From Wuchereria bancrofti (taxonomy: Eukaryota; Nematoda; Chromadorea; Rhabditida; Onchocercidae), in NCBI GenBank assembly GCA_005281725.1, contig SSBO01000008.1, forward strand, positions 4,755,964 through 4,819,963: DNA of 64,000 nucleotides, written 5' to 3'. Made by a program: the position numbers and the translations under genes. A model generated the notes under the pieces. The model saw only the letters and a program-made list of their open reading frames with translations, ran no database searches and was not told the DNA's origin. Positions 13,586 to 24,500 of this stretch are shown here, piece by piece. The number at the start of each line of letters is the position of its first letter. Within the stretch, counting starts at the first letter, position 1.

Positions 13586-16500
13586 ATGTTAATAATACGG
13601 AATATTCAATCGTCAATTGTTGGTTCCAGATTGATGTTATTAGGTTTACGATTAAAAAATGGTGAGATGCCCAAATTATGGATGATAAATAATAATTTAA
13701 TCAATGGCCGTTTAAGTTCAACGACTAATAATGAATCAAAAGGATTGATGGAACGATATGAATCATTCTTATCACGACGATATCCTAAAGTTTATGCTGT
13801 TCACAGAATGGTCATCAATGGTATAAATTTTCTCTGTTCTCTTCTGTGGCATTTTTTTTAACTAACATTGTGAGAAAGAATAAATCACAATAAGTTGTTT
13901 TTTAGCATTATTAAATTAATTTGCTAAGAAAAGGCAAAATAAGTTAGCTTATTGGTACTTTTGCTGTTAACAAAACTACGTAATTAATCCCTGATATGGT
14001 AACATTTGGATAATATTTGCAAAGATTTTTTTTGTAGGTAATTATCACAGTTTGGCTTAAAATTCCATAATCAGAAGTTGAATCTCAGAAATTTTTATTT
14101 GTTAGTCATTTAGAAATAAATGCTTACTTTCTCAACAGTTCCTTAGTGGAATTTTTCTTTTTTTCCTTACATTTTTTTTTCATAACGTTTTGTAGATTTG
14201 CTTTTTCTTTTCTTTTAGGATGCAAATGGTGCTGGTCAGATATAAAGATATATTATCGATTGAAGAAAGATCTAAGAACTAAAACACGACAAATATCGGA
14301 ACTTAAACAATCTGAATTGGAAATTCTTCTCCAGGTCCAACATTTTTGCTTGTTTACTAATATGAAATGTGAAAACAAAGACAGCATGTGTAGTGTACTC
14401 TTCACTGTGAAATGAAATTAACTAATTAATTTAACCATGAAAAGTCTGAGATAACCTGTGATAGATATTGTTTGCGTAAAATGCCACTATATCAGTGGTA
14501 TATCATATCTTCAATCGAGTGAAGTAAAAACATTTCATTTCTTAACGTTAGATACTCACTAACGAATATTATTAATAGAATTAGAAAATGGATTTACAAT
14601 CAAATATATTCTGAATGGAATTCATTTAATTGCATTTCTAAAAAATTCAGTGCCCTTCGGAAATTACGCATATAATCACACTATTAATGCTACTTCAAAT
14701 ACCGGTAGTGGGCGAGAGTCTCTGCGTGATGTTGTGAGTTTGTTGCCTTTTTCTCAATTTTTTGAAATTTTGATTTTAAGGACCATTAAAAGGTATCTGC
14801 TTTATCTTCCTTCATTACGCTGGTGTGTGTGTGTGTGTCTCTTTTATTCTAAGTTATGTTTTTATTTGAGTTTTGCTTGGAAATAACAAAATTTTGCCAT
14901 TTTTACGGCAAATGAACATGCTTTTTACCGAATTTAGGATTGTTCACATGCTTGGTCTTTTTTCTATTATAAATCTGTAGAATGCCGATAGGCCAGCTAA
15001 AGCTTCTAATTATCATAAGCACTTGGGAGATTGTAAAAGTTATTCTTAGACTGGTGGGACTTTACATAGTTCTAGGTATACCCAAACTTCGTGTTGTCAG
15101 GGTTAAAGTTTAATAGAGGTAACTAAGTACTCTCTTATTACTGTTTATGCAAAAACTGTTCTACAATCCATCCGTTTGTCGATTTCGAATGTACTCATTT
15201 TTTATTTCACCATTTATTGATCCTTGCTTCCTCATATATTGCCCTAATATCTACTCGCCAAATACTACTTCCAGTTTTTAGATTGCTTTTAATAATTTTT
15301 AGAATCAGATGAAAAAGTTTTGTAATCTCATCCCTTTCAGAAGCTTGAAGACTTCCGCAATCTTTTTTAGACTAAAGAAGAATTACTGAAATTGGCAGTT
15401 ATTGTCATCTTTATACCACTGCCACTCACCGTTTATATTTTCGCGTTAGCCGTGTAAGCTTTCTTCTTTTCAAATTTAGTTTTTGATGTACTTCACTTTC
15501 TCATCATATTTGTTCTCACATATGCTTCCTTACCAAATATTTTTTTATGTTTCTATATTTATTCATACCCAGGCAAATATTTACTTGTAAACTTATTATT
15601 CATGCTTGATGGATTCGAAATTTTTGGCTAATTTGTAAAGCGTAAAATGCATCTCATTGTTGGTAAATGAGCATTAATAAATTGGCAATGCTTATAGAAT
15701 TATGTGATGTTTCAAGGTGCACGTTGCTGAATTTTCACCTTTTCTATAACGTGTAATATTATTTACACACTTTTTAATTCTCTCTATTTGTTAATTAGTT
15801 TAGTAGCTGCATGAATTATAAGAGTTACACTGATTTAAATTTTAGATTTATTTTTTATTCCAAACTCGTTTTTGGTTTGTTTGATCATCTTGTTTATACA
15901 GTTGTTTTGTTTGAAGGGTATTTTTCCCACGACTAGTCTTGACTCGACATTTTTGGACGAATGATCAGCGAAAAAGATTTTGGTCGACAAGTTTAAAGCG
16001 TACAGCACAAATGCATTTTGATCCACTGCGGAAATATCTTCAAAAATTGGTGTGTTAGTTTGGTTTGTATAATTGGTTTCATGATACGAAAAACAAAATG
16101 TAATTTGTAGGAATTATATATTACTTATGGAGATTACAGTTTTTTCCAGTATTTTATATGTTTTTAGATTACAGTAATTTTCGGGACTGAAATTATATTC
16201 TTTGCTTCACTTTCTTATTTAGTAAAACTTTTTAAATGAACTTTTTTTCTGGAAATTTCATCCTTATTTACTTCCTCAGGAATGCTGCTTTTTTAACCTT
16301 ATTGTCTGCTATATAATAGAAAGAAGCAATTTTATAGGATGTTAATGTGCAAACACCACTAAAAGAACTCAAAAAATTGGAGTTGCCGGAAATGAATACT
16401 TACTCGCTTGGACACTTGGTAATAAGTTTATAGTGGCAAATGTAAGAAAAAGTTCATTTTCTTTTTTCAAATTGAACTTATTATGTAATTTTCAGTATCA

Positions 16501-17015
16501 TTTATCAAGGCTTCATCGAGTAAATTTCCTTACTGCTGGTGTTCGCGGACTTCATGATCGGGCAGAAATACTTCGACATCTGGATCGTTTGTTAAAAGAA
16601 GATACTGCGATCGATATGATGACTGAGCAGCAATTACATGAGGTAAAAAAAAGTTTTTGATTTTTTAGGATTTTTTTTAGCTCGGAACTTTTTCTCGTAT
16701 ATGTGTTATCATGGTACCAATTATTGATTCTTCCGCCAGATCATATTTTAGCAGTTTTATCTACGACGTTTGCAATATGATGGCTTATCAGAGGAAAAGA
16801 TGAAGTGTTTGCTTAAAAATTGGGTTCAACATTTGACTGGTAAGTTAACTACTATAACTATGAATTCAGGAATTTAAAAATGGAAGAGTATTTTATATAG
16901 CTCTTACATGATTGCAGATCCATGTTTGGAGACGTCTCTCTTCCTGCATGTACCCATCTTTGAAACTGCCTTGAAAAGTGCTGCCGAAGACTTGAAGCCC
17001 ATTCAGAAATCCTGA
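13586..17015 (+). CDS. LETMD1: LETM1-domain protein, LETMD1-like, mitochondrial
   Basis: Eight exons joined with consistent phase: 13586-13820, 14219-14334, 15371-15453, 15917-16049, 16338-16418, 16496-16642, 16752-16839, 16918-17015 (326 aa; human LETMD1 is about 360). The N-terminus is basic/hydrophobic without acidic residues until Glu26, compatible with a mitochondrial presequence. Then comes YESFLSRRYPKVYAVHR (compare human FLGRHFPRFYVLY), a hydrophobic segment IVIFIPLPLTVYIFALAV, and FFPRLVLTRHFWT, which matches the LETMD1 signature FPRQLLIRHFWT. Exons 5-8 carry the LETM1-type ribosome-binding-like domain (LHRVNFLTAGVRGLHDRAEI, FYLRRLQYDGLSEEKM, SLFLHVP near the C-terminus). The family sits in the mitochondrial inner membrane and affects ribosome/cristae and ion homeostasis; a fine role in worms is not shown here. 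The exon-4 acceptor (TTTGAAG) is weak, but it is the only one I found that restores the conserved FFPR...RHFW reading. Convergent with rpl-14. Confidence 0.85.
14335..15370 (+). other. large intron of LETMD1-like gene
   Basis: A 1.04 kb intron between exons 2 and 3. It contains a GTGTGT microsatellite at about 14822-14838 and an exon-like decoy at 14651-14732 with good splice signals that does not fit the phase or the family alignment. Confidence 0.7.
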
Positions 17016-18379
17016 CAATGAATATCCACTTTTATGCATAATTTGTTCCAAAGTATAAAGCTCATGTTTGGATAATCTAATTTGAATTTGAATTCAGGAA
17101 GCAATAAATTTGGCCGATGTTATTCACATATAAAACTAAACTTTTACTTGTCAGCAGTAGTAAGCTGCTGAATAATATAATTTGAAGAAAATTAAACCTT
17201 CATCCTTACATTTCTAGAACGCCAGTGAATTCTTATCACTACAATAAAATTACAAAAAATGCAGAATTGGTTGTACCAATGATATAAAGTATAACAAAAA
17301 TTTAGTTCGCTTCATTCCTTATCACCTGGTTGTAATCTCGGTTCTCATAACACATATTTTACTGATGAATTTGTCGTAAACTGCAGACTTTGTTCTATTC
17401 CTGGATTTACTTTTTATTATTCATGTTCCGTTTCTTTGAATATAATGTTGCTTGGACATTGAATTTAGGAGCACAATTCAATTCATAAGTACAATTGAGT
17501 TTTAGCTACTGGTACTGATTGCCACTTATGTAGATACTAAAAGTGCGATGCATTATTCTTGCAAATATTTTTGGTTTATGTAATTCTATATTACATCAAA
17601 TAAAAAATTTGCTTGAGAAACTTGGAAAATATAAAACGTGGAAAGTATGCAAAATCAAAATCACCAATAAATCTTCCAAAAATGTTAGAGAGTGAATCTA
17701 CAATTTGAACCCCCATATCCGATGATAGTTGGGTTCTCGTCGGATATCTCAGTTCTCAATTTTACGTTACCCCGCTATTAAAGTCAGAAGAGCTCATCAT
17801 CCCAGTATTATTAATGGTTATGGATCTATCCACGTAATAATATCTGGACACTACCCACTGGGCAGCGGTTTTTGATGCAGTTAAATATGGTTCGTGAATG
17901 TATTATCCACGGAAGTATGCCTTTTACTCAATTTTCAGAAACCTACATCTTCAGAACTGGACCCTGGATTTGGTCTTCATATCTACTTAAAATTCCAACG
18001 ACTCCTTCGAACATTACCATTTTGCATTATTCTGCAACACTTAGCGTTGTGATTCAAACAACAATATATGACAAACTTTTGATTACCGCCTTTCTTTAGT
18101 AGCACATTACAAGTTATATTGAAAAGGAACCGATATAATTCATTATACTCCCAAATAAGTAGGAAACATTACCTTCGGGTTGGGAAATCCAAACTTGATT
18201 CTACGATACATTATGCTGGCCTTTTAACGTTGAAAAAAAATACTAGTGCAAGTTAAATCCCGAACAGATTAAAAATATTTTCTGTTCGAATCAATTTTTA
18301 TACATTTACTGAAATTGCAAACAATAATTTCACTGAAATTAACAAACAAAAACCAAGGTGAAGAGTAAACATTTTTCGT
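17016..18379. other. convergent 3' spacer between LETMD1-like gene and rpl-14
   Basis: About 1.36 kb separating the two stop codons. AATAAA-like signals for LETMD1 occur near 17103 (GCAATAAATT) and 17244 (CAATAAAATT). A plus-strand frame at 17872-18099 lacks splice signals or recognisable composition, so I do not call it. A clean hairpin is listed at 17715-17747. The rest shows nothing I can support. Confidence 0.6.
17715..17747. repeat. inverted repeat / hairpin
   Basis: ATATCCGATGA and TCGTCGGATAT are 11-base arms that pair with one mismatch on DNA (a wobble on one RNA strand) around an 11-base loop (TAGTTGGGTTC). It lies in the shared 3' spacer of two convergent genes. No function is assigned. 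Confidence 0.6.
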
Positions 18380-19481
18380 TTATTTCCCTTTGGTCGGTTT
18401 TTCGGTCTTCCTTGTCTTGCGCAATTTGGCCACCTGCAAACGCACCAACCTATTTCGCAGCTGCTTTGCGCGCATCAGTTTGAACCGATCAAAATCAGTC
18501 ATCTTTGCTTTCTAAAAAGTAGAAAAAAAAAACATAGATAAACTCCACAAAATATCACTGCAAATTGATATTTTATCGAAATTTCCAACCTACATATATT
18601 AATCAAATAACCGGTTGGGATTTTTTTGCAAATGATCTTATGGGGCAGTTGAAATCTTCACGTCATATATGTAAAATACACGACATCATCCCAAAATCAT
18701 CTTTCACCATCGCCTCGTCTACTCACTTCTCCAAAAATAAAACGTTACTCAGAGACAAACATTAATCAATTCCTGCATAAAACTGTCATACTGGAAATCA
18801 CACCCAGTCATCAGCAAAATAACAAACATCAGTGAAAAACACTTACAATTTCCTTTTTAGCAAGCTTTTGCGCCCATAAAGTTTCTGCCCATTTCTCGCT
18901 GATTTTCGCTTCATCAAATGCTTTTTTGACATTTTTTGTGCGCATTCCATGTCTCAGTGGTATGCGAAACTTTGTCAAATGAAGGTCTTTGAAATTACGA
19001 ACCGACCGCTTAACCCCCGTAGATGGTCCATCAACCAAAGCCTGAAAATTTGTATAACATTAAACATCATAGCTTTTTGTACTCCCCTTAAAACTTTGAT
19101 GTGGCTATTATTTTGCTTCATATCTCCTTCAACGATCATTAAATCCCCCAAACAAAAATTAGGTTTGAAAAATACAGACTTTTTGCTACAAAACAATTTC
19201 GAAATATCGCATGGATTAATCATATCAATGACTAACAGGGTAAACACGTGTTGCACAACGTTAAGGAGCGAATTCATGATAGCCGAATGATATGTTAAGC
19301 ACGGATTTGCGCTATGAATTATGCCTGTTATAGATTAAAAGATTCGGAAAATAAAAAAAGTAAAAAGAAAACCAACTCTGTTCCCATCAACAACATCAAC
19401 AACAGCTGCCAATTTCCCATCACCATCACCTTTCGCAACGAACACCACACGGCCTATTTCTACCATTCGTTTGTACACCAT
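18380..19481 (-). CDS. rpl-14: 60S ribosomal protein eL14
   Basis: Three phase-0 exons on the minus strand: 19377-19481, 18847-19041, 18380-18511 (143 aa with the stop at 18380-18382). The N-terminus [39 protein letters not shown] is the eL14 SH3-like/KOW region (human FVEVGRVALVNYGKDYGKL...DQNRALVDAP). The middle has [17 protein letters not shown] and [14 protein letters not shown], matching human KNKWEKSSWGRKL. The end is [20 protein letters not shown] (human NDFDRFKVMLAKIKR) followed by a lysine-rich tail. It is a core component of the cytosolic large ribosomal subunit. Length and all domains look intact. Both introns are exactly 335 nt in this model. Start choice: the ATG that begins the conserved MVY.R..E.GRV block. 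Confidence 0.96.
18744..18822 (-). ncRNA. possible C/D-box snoRNA in rpl-14 intron 2
   Basis: On the transcribed strand, intron 2 holds CTGATGA (complement at 18808-18814, box C-like but with C instead of a purine first) and 56 bases further CTGA (complement at 18749-18752, box D). GTTA before and TAAC after could form a four-base terminal stem. Ribosomal-protein introns commonly host snoRNAs. In AT-rich sequence such a match arises easily by chance, and I did not identify an rRNA target. Confidence 0.2.
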
Positions 19482-21502
19482 CTTTGATTAACCTTGCAAG
19501 AAATACTACTTATTATATATAAAAATTGACAATTTGAAGATTCGTTTCCCTAAGATTTCATATTCATATGATCTCTACACAGAAAATGACCGCTCCCTCA
19601 ATGAACCTACTGAATTACATCTGCCAATCCCCCCGCCCCCACATAACGCCAACTTCCCTACCCACTGCATCCTCTCTAACCCAAACCATGAAATAAACCA
19701 AATATTCTCTAGGCGACTCGGACTGCACGCCTTGTGAAAAAATTGAAATCTCGAGTACCTAATTTTCTTGTCACTATTCATCCACTGTAGATGATTGAAA
19801 GGATTGTACACAGGATGTAGTATGCAATGGTGTTAGTTTATTCTATCACAATTTAAAATCGTATTCCGATTATGTACCATAGATCAAGCATTCCAGGCCA
19901 AAATTGTCGTCAAAAAGGTCGCACCTATTGAAATCTCTATCCACACATAAAGTTACGTTGCTTTATGTGGAGTGCTACTAAATCTATTCAGAGTATGAGG
20001 TGGGGAGTTTGATGTAAAAGAAAAAGTTACGTATAGCTGCTTTATGCCATACTCCATAAATGTTACATTATATTGCTTAAATCATTTTTCAAACTAATGC
20101 AGTTGTCCAGAAAGGGAAATGTAAACAACGTCAAACCGGAGACAATGTTGTATTACATTCTAAAGATCGAATATGTCAAATTATTGTCAGTCACATATTA
20201 TATATTAAAACCAAAGTCAAGCTGCGTTAAAAAAAAAAAAAAGATCAAGGAGTTAGCCTACATTAAATGACCCGTTACACACCAGGAAGTATCACAATGA
20301 TTGATAGTAAACTGTTAAAATCAAACGATTCTTTAAAGAAAATTTATTCACAATAGTTTCGAAAAAAACATACATATAAAATATTTACAGCATTAGGAGA
20401 GGAAAAAAAAATGGAGAAAAATAAATATAAAACCAAACACAACCACATAGATTACAATTTACAAGGATTTATTACATGAATTATCTTACAATCTTTAACT
20501 AGTAAACATTAAAATTTACCTAGGACTACAAAACTCAATCGTTGCAGAAATTCACCGATATGAAATTGACAAGGTAATTTATTTCAACTCATTTCCAATT
20601 AGATCCCAGTATTCTTTGCTCTACTTAACTTTCATTTCCACTAAACTACTTTAAATTAAATTGTTATATTTTAGGAATTATCATGGTCCAACAAATTTTG
20701 AAAATGCATTATGAGTTTTCTAGTTTCGAACTTGATTTTCAATTCGAAGCTTCAGTTGAGACCACTTTAATTTTGATTGATCACCTATAAAGAGGCCTTC
20801 TAATATACCGAGAACCAACCAGACTATCCGAAAAACAAAGAAAAAACTTCAATTTTTCGAGCAATTTCATTTCCTCTTTGAATGACAGAACACAACTTTG
20901 CTAAGACCTGCCGCCTGAGATGAGATTAATGCTTGATATGATCTAATCTTTAGAAAATAATTCATATTGGAAATAGCGAAATAAACACTACTAAATACAG
21001 AGGAAACCGACTTATGGTATGAGAAATATTACATGCTAGCGGGAACTATTGAATAAAGTGAAATGAAAAATTCTAAACGTGAGAATGTATTATGAACAGA
21101 CTGATGGAAAGAATTTCCACAAAATTCTTGAAAAAATAAAAAATCATCAAAGTTAAATACTTGAAAAGAAAGTAATGCAGAGACCACCGAATACATGGAA
21201 TTATTCACCTATGTCTGCATGAAACTGAGTGAAAAAGTCGAAAATTTAATGTGAAGATTACGGGAACGTTATAAGCTGAAACACTGGCAGCACTATATGT
21301 TCCGAAAGAGTAAAAGCTAATTATGAATAAAGCAAGAAAAAAGAAACCCTGTAACTGAAACAGAAAATAAAAATATCAAACTGAATACAGAAATGCATGA
21401 AAAGAAATATTTCATAAAAAAGAAATATTGAATAAAATTACAAAATGACTAGTTTCGAACAATGATTAACACTGAATTTCAAGAAGCTCTAGCCTGAAAT
21501 AT
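19482..21502. other. spacer between tomosyn stop and rpl-14 start
   Basis: About 2 kb on the downstream side of tomosyn and upstream side of rpl-14. It should hold the rpl-14 promoter and the tomosyn 3' UTR; a minus-strand AATAAA reads from about 20343-20348. Two related elements, TTACGTTGCTTTATG (19951-19965) and TTACGTATAGCTGCTTTATG (20026-20045), are repeated. The first sits in an inverted repeat (CACATAAAG...CTTTATGTG, 19942-19968). Short frames here (for example 19534-19737) show no family features. Confidence 0.5.
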
Positions 21503-24500
21503 CTAGAAATTGTACCATTTTTTCTTTTCATACTTTTCCACTAGCTTTCCTGTTCGTTGCGAAAGAGTCATTGCATTTTCTTTAAGTCGTTCCGTTGCAT
21601 CTACAGTTACGTTCAGCTTTTCCGCACGTTCATGTAAGGCCTGAAATTTTGGGAAATTGCAAGTGTGCAATCAAAAGAATCCATCATCAGTCAGTCAGGA
21701 AATAGAGCCCATCTGATAAAACGGAAGACTGGAAAACGAAGAACTCTAAAAAGTACTCAAGATGGAAACATTTAAACTGCTTCCTTTATTTTTTGCATAA
21801 AGATGATTGCAAACAGCCGATCTAAATTAGCTGGTATTTTCGTTCTCGTAAAAGTTCTAGCATCTAGAACCTATATCTTACTGAAAATTGATATCATTAT
21901 CAACACCATTAGGAAATTGTTTCGTGTGGGAGACATCCCTATTTCATCCGAAAAATGATGAAATATGGAAGATATGCCTTAATACGTTTTCAATTCCAGA
22001 AGTCTTCTGTAAAAACGCATAATGCCTTTAAAACTTTAAAACTCACTGTTCAAGATCATTAAACAAAACACAAAAACAGCTTTTTTTTTCGAACACTTCA
22101 GCGATAATTTCTATGGCTTTATGATAAATGCTTACTTGTAAAGCCATATTTGCAGCATGACCCGCCGATGCACCTCGTGCTGTAGCTTGTTCCATGCTTG
22201 ATGGACCAGGTATTGTTTTTGCAATAGAACGCATACTACTGCCGGGCACAGAGTTGGAATTTTTGTCAAGAACTGAAATTTTTTGAATTTCAAAATATTC
22301 AAAAAATATGAAATGAGTAGAAAAATTAAGCAAATCAGAAAACAGTACGAAATCAATTAAGAAATAATAAAGGAAGACAGTAAAAAACTGGAAATTACAT
22401 ATAGAATCCAAATCGAAGCTGTCTTTTTGACTGGCAAATAAGGTTGACATTCCTTTCAAAAATGAACTTTTTGGTGGCTCAGGCATATCAACAGGCACGA
22501 ACAACTCGCCAGCTGATTCCTGCACTTGGCTTGCTAATTCCGAGCAAACAGTAAATTTTTGGATCTAAAATATTTGAAATGCAACACTACATAGATCCTA
22601 TATAAGCAAATTTTGATTATAAAAAGATAAAACGCTAACGCTCTACAAAAAAAAAAATGTATGTATAACGTATCTTAAATCTAGTCAATCTGTGAGCATG
22701 TACGCATAAACGATTACGGACGTTTTCGTCCTGGGCCACTTATTTTCAGCTCCTACCTTCTCTTCTTTTTCTCTCTCTCTCTCTTTTATACTTCAGCTTA
22801 ATTAAGTAATAAAATTAAGTAATAGGATTTTAATTAAGTAATAGGTTTTCCTCAAAATAAAAAAAAGTGAGAGGAGAGATAAAGCGCTTGTCTTCGCTAA
22901 TAATACTCGATTTTACACTTATCGACTATTGACAATAACTAATCAACGAATAGCACTAATTATTTCAACCGGTTTCTTACCTCTGATGGCGTTATGGCAT
23001 ACATACCCAACCCATGTTCCGCAAAGGACGTCTTGAAACAAATACTGAAACAGGACCAGATCTGTGAAAATATTCAAAAATAATTTTCTTCATAATTTTC
23101 CTATTAAATTGTAAAACGATGACAACTCACAAAGAGTGAAATTTGCATAATTTCAAGTAATTTTGCAAAAAAAAAATTCTGCTTCTCTTTTTCGGAATAA
23201 ATAGCAAAGAAAACGAATGTGATTTTGGTTTCTTGTCTTTCATGTTCTTGATCTTGGCCCCTTTTCCTTTACACAATTTGAAATTACTAATTTTGTAAAA
23301 AACAATAGCCGTTAGTAAAAAGGAAAATTTATAAAAAAAATTTACGGGTCATCGTAATCAACAGAATGTCGGAAGAGATTTGAGCAAAGAAGAAGCCGCA
23401 AACTCGGAAGGCTTAATATAACAATTTGCCCTGCACCATTCAATAACATTAGCACGGGGTAACCATGAACGTGTGTTGCTCGTGCCTGAAAGATACTGAT
23501 GGAACATTGTGGACATTTCTTACAAATGTTTAAATATAGAAATGTTCAATTATTTCGTACTGCATAAGTCTGTGATAGGTTATAAACTTTTGCATAATGA
23601 TTGCACTATCGAATTGTTCTACTCCGATCATTTGAATTGTTAAGCAATTTGTTGTTAGTTTCACATGATTAATAAGTCGATTTTGGTTTGCAGAGACCTT
23701 GAGGAAATATTTAAATTATGCGTTGGTTATGCGTTGACACTAAGCATTTTTCATATTCCCCAATAGATAATCTTGTAAGCAAGGTTTAATGATGAAAGAG
23801 CTCTATAGACTCCGACATTTTTAAGTGTATTAGAAAATTAACCTTAACGAATGGGAATTCTGGACGGTATAAAAACAAAGAATTGAAATTTGGTAATGCA
23901 ACGGTATGTACTTCATCTTCAGAAACCAAAACAGCAAACTGAAATAATTAAAATTAAAGCGACTTTGCAAGTAAGATGACGAAAATACCACGAAGAAAAA
24001 CACCAAAAATACCAAGTGAACATTCATTTTTATGGAACCTGTTTTGAATGAATGTGTAACTAAGTGTAAACGGAACATTTAATAATTGAACTGCAAATCC
24101 TTGAATACCAATACCAAATAGTTCTCAGACCATCATTTACCTGCAAAAAATCATCCTCTCGGGAGTGTTCTGTAGCGTTTGAACAAGTCGGTGAAAGACT
24201 CAATTTTGTAAGAACTTTATTCGGGAAGTCATTTTCTTCTGAATGATTCCGATCACCTTCCTGAAACAAAACTCCAATTTTTATATGTTTGTTGGCAATG
24301 CATATTTTACAATTCCAACTATGAATAAATGAATGACACGAAATCCTCTTCCGAACTCCACTTTATCAGATTATGAAACGATTATAAAATCCCTACTCAC
24401 AGGATTTTTGGAAAAACTAGTTCCAAAAGCTTGCAACAACAATTCTAGAAATATTTATGGCTTAGAAATCATGCATTATATACATTTGAAACTGACTTTG

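Noticed and set aside
14651..14732. Exon-like segment with TTCAG acceptor and GTGAGT donor in LETMD1 intron 2
   Set aside because: The flanking exons join in phase 0 with family-consistent sequence without it, and its reading has no LETMD1 similarity.
18829..19290. Overlapping frames of 69-113 codons on both strands inside rpl-14
   Set aside because: They run through rpl-14 introns or are antisense to exon 2.
22043..22525. Continuous 160-codon minus-strand frame
   Set aside because: It is two tomosyn exons (22399-22564 and 22136-22272) read through the intron between them.
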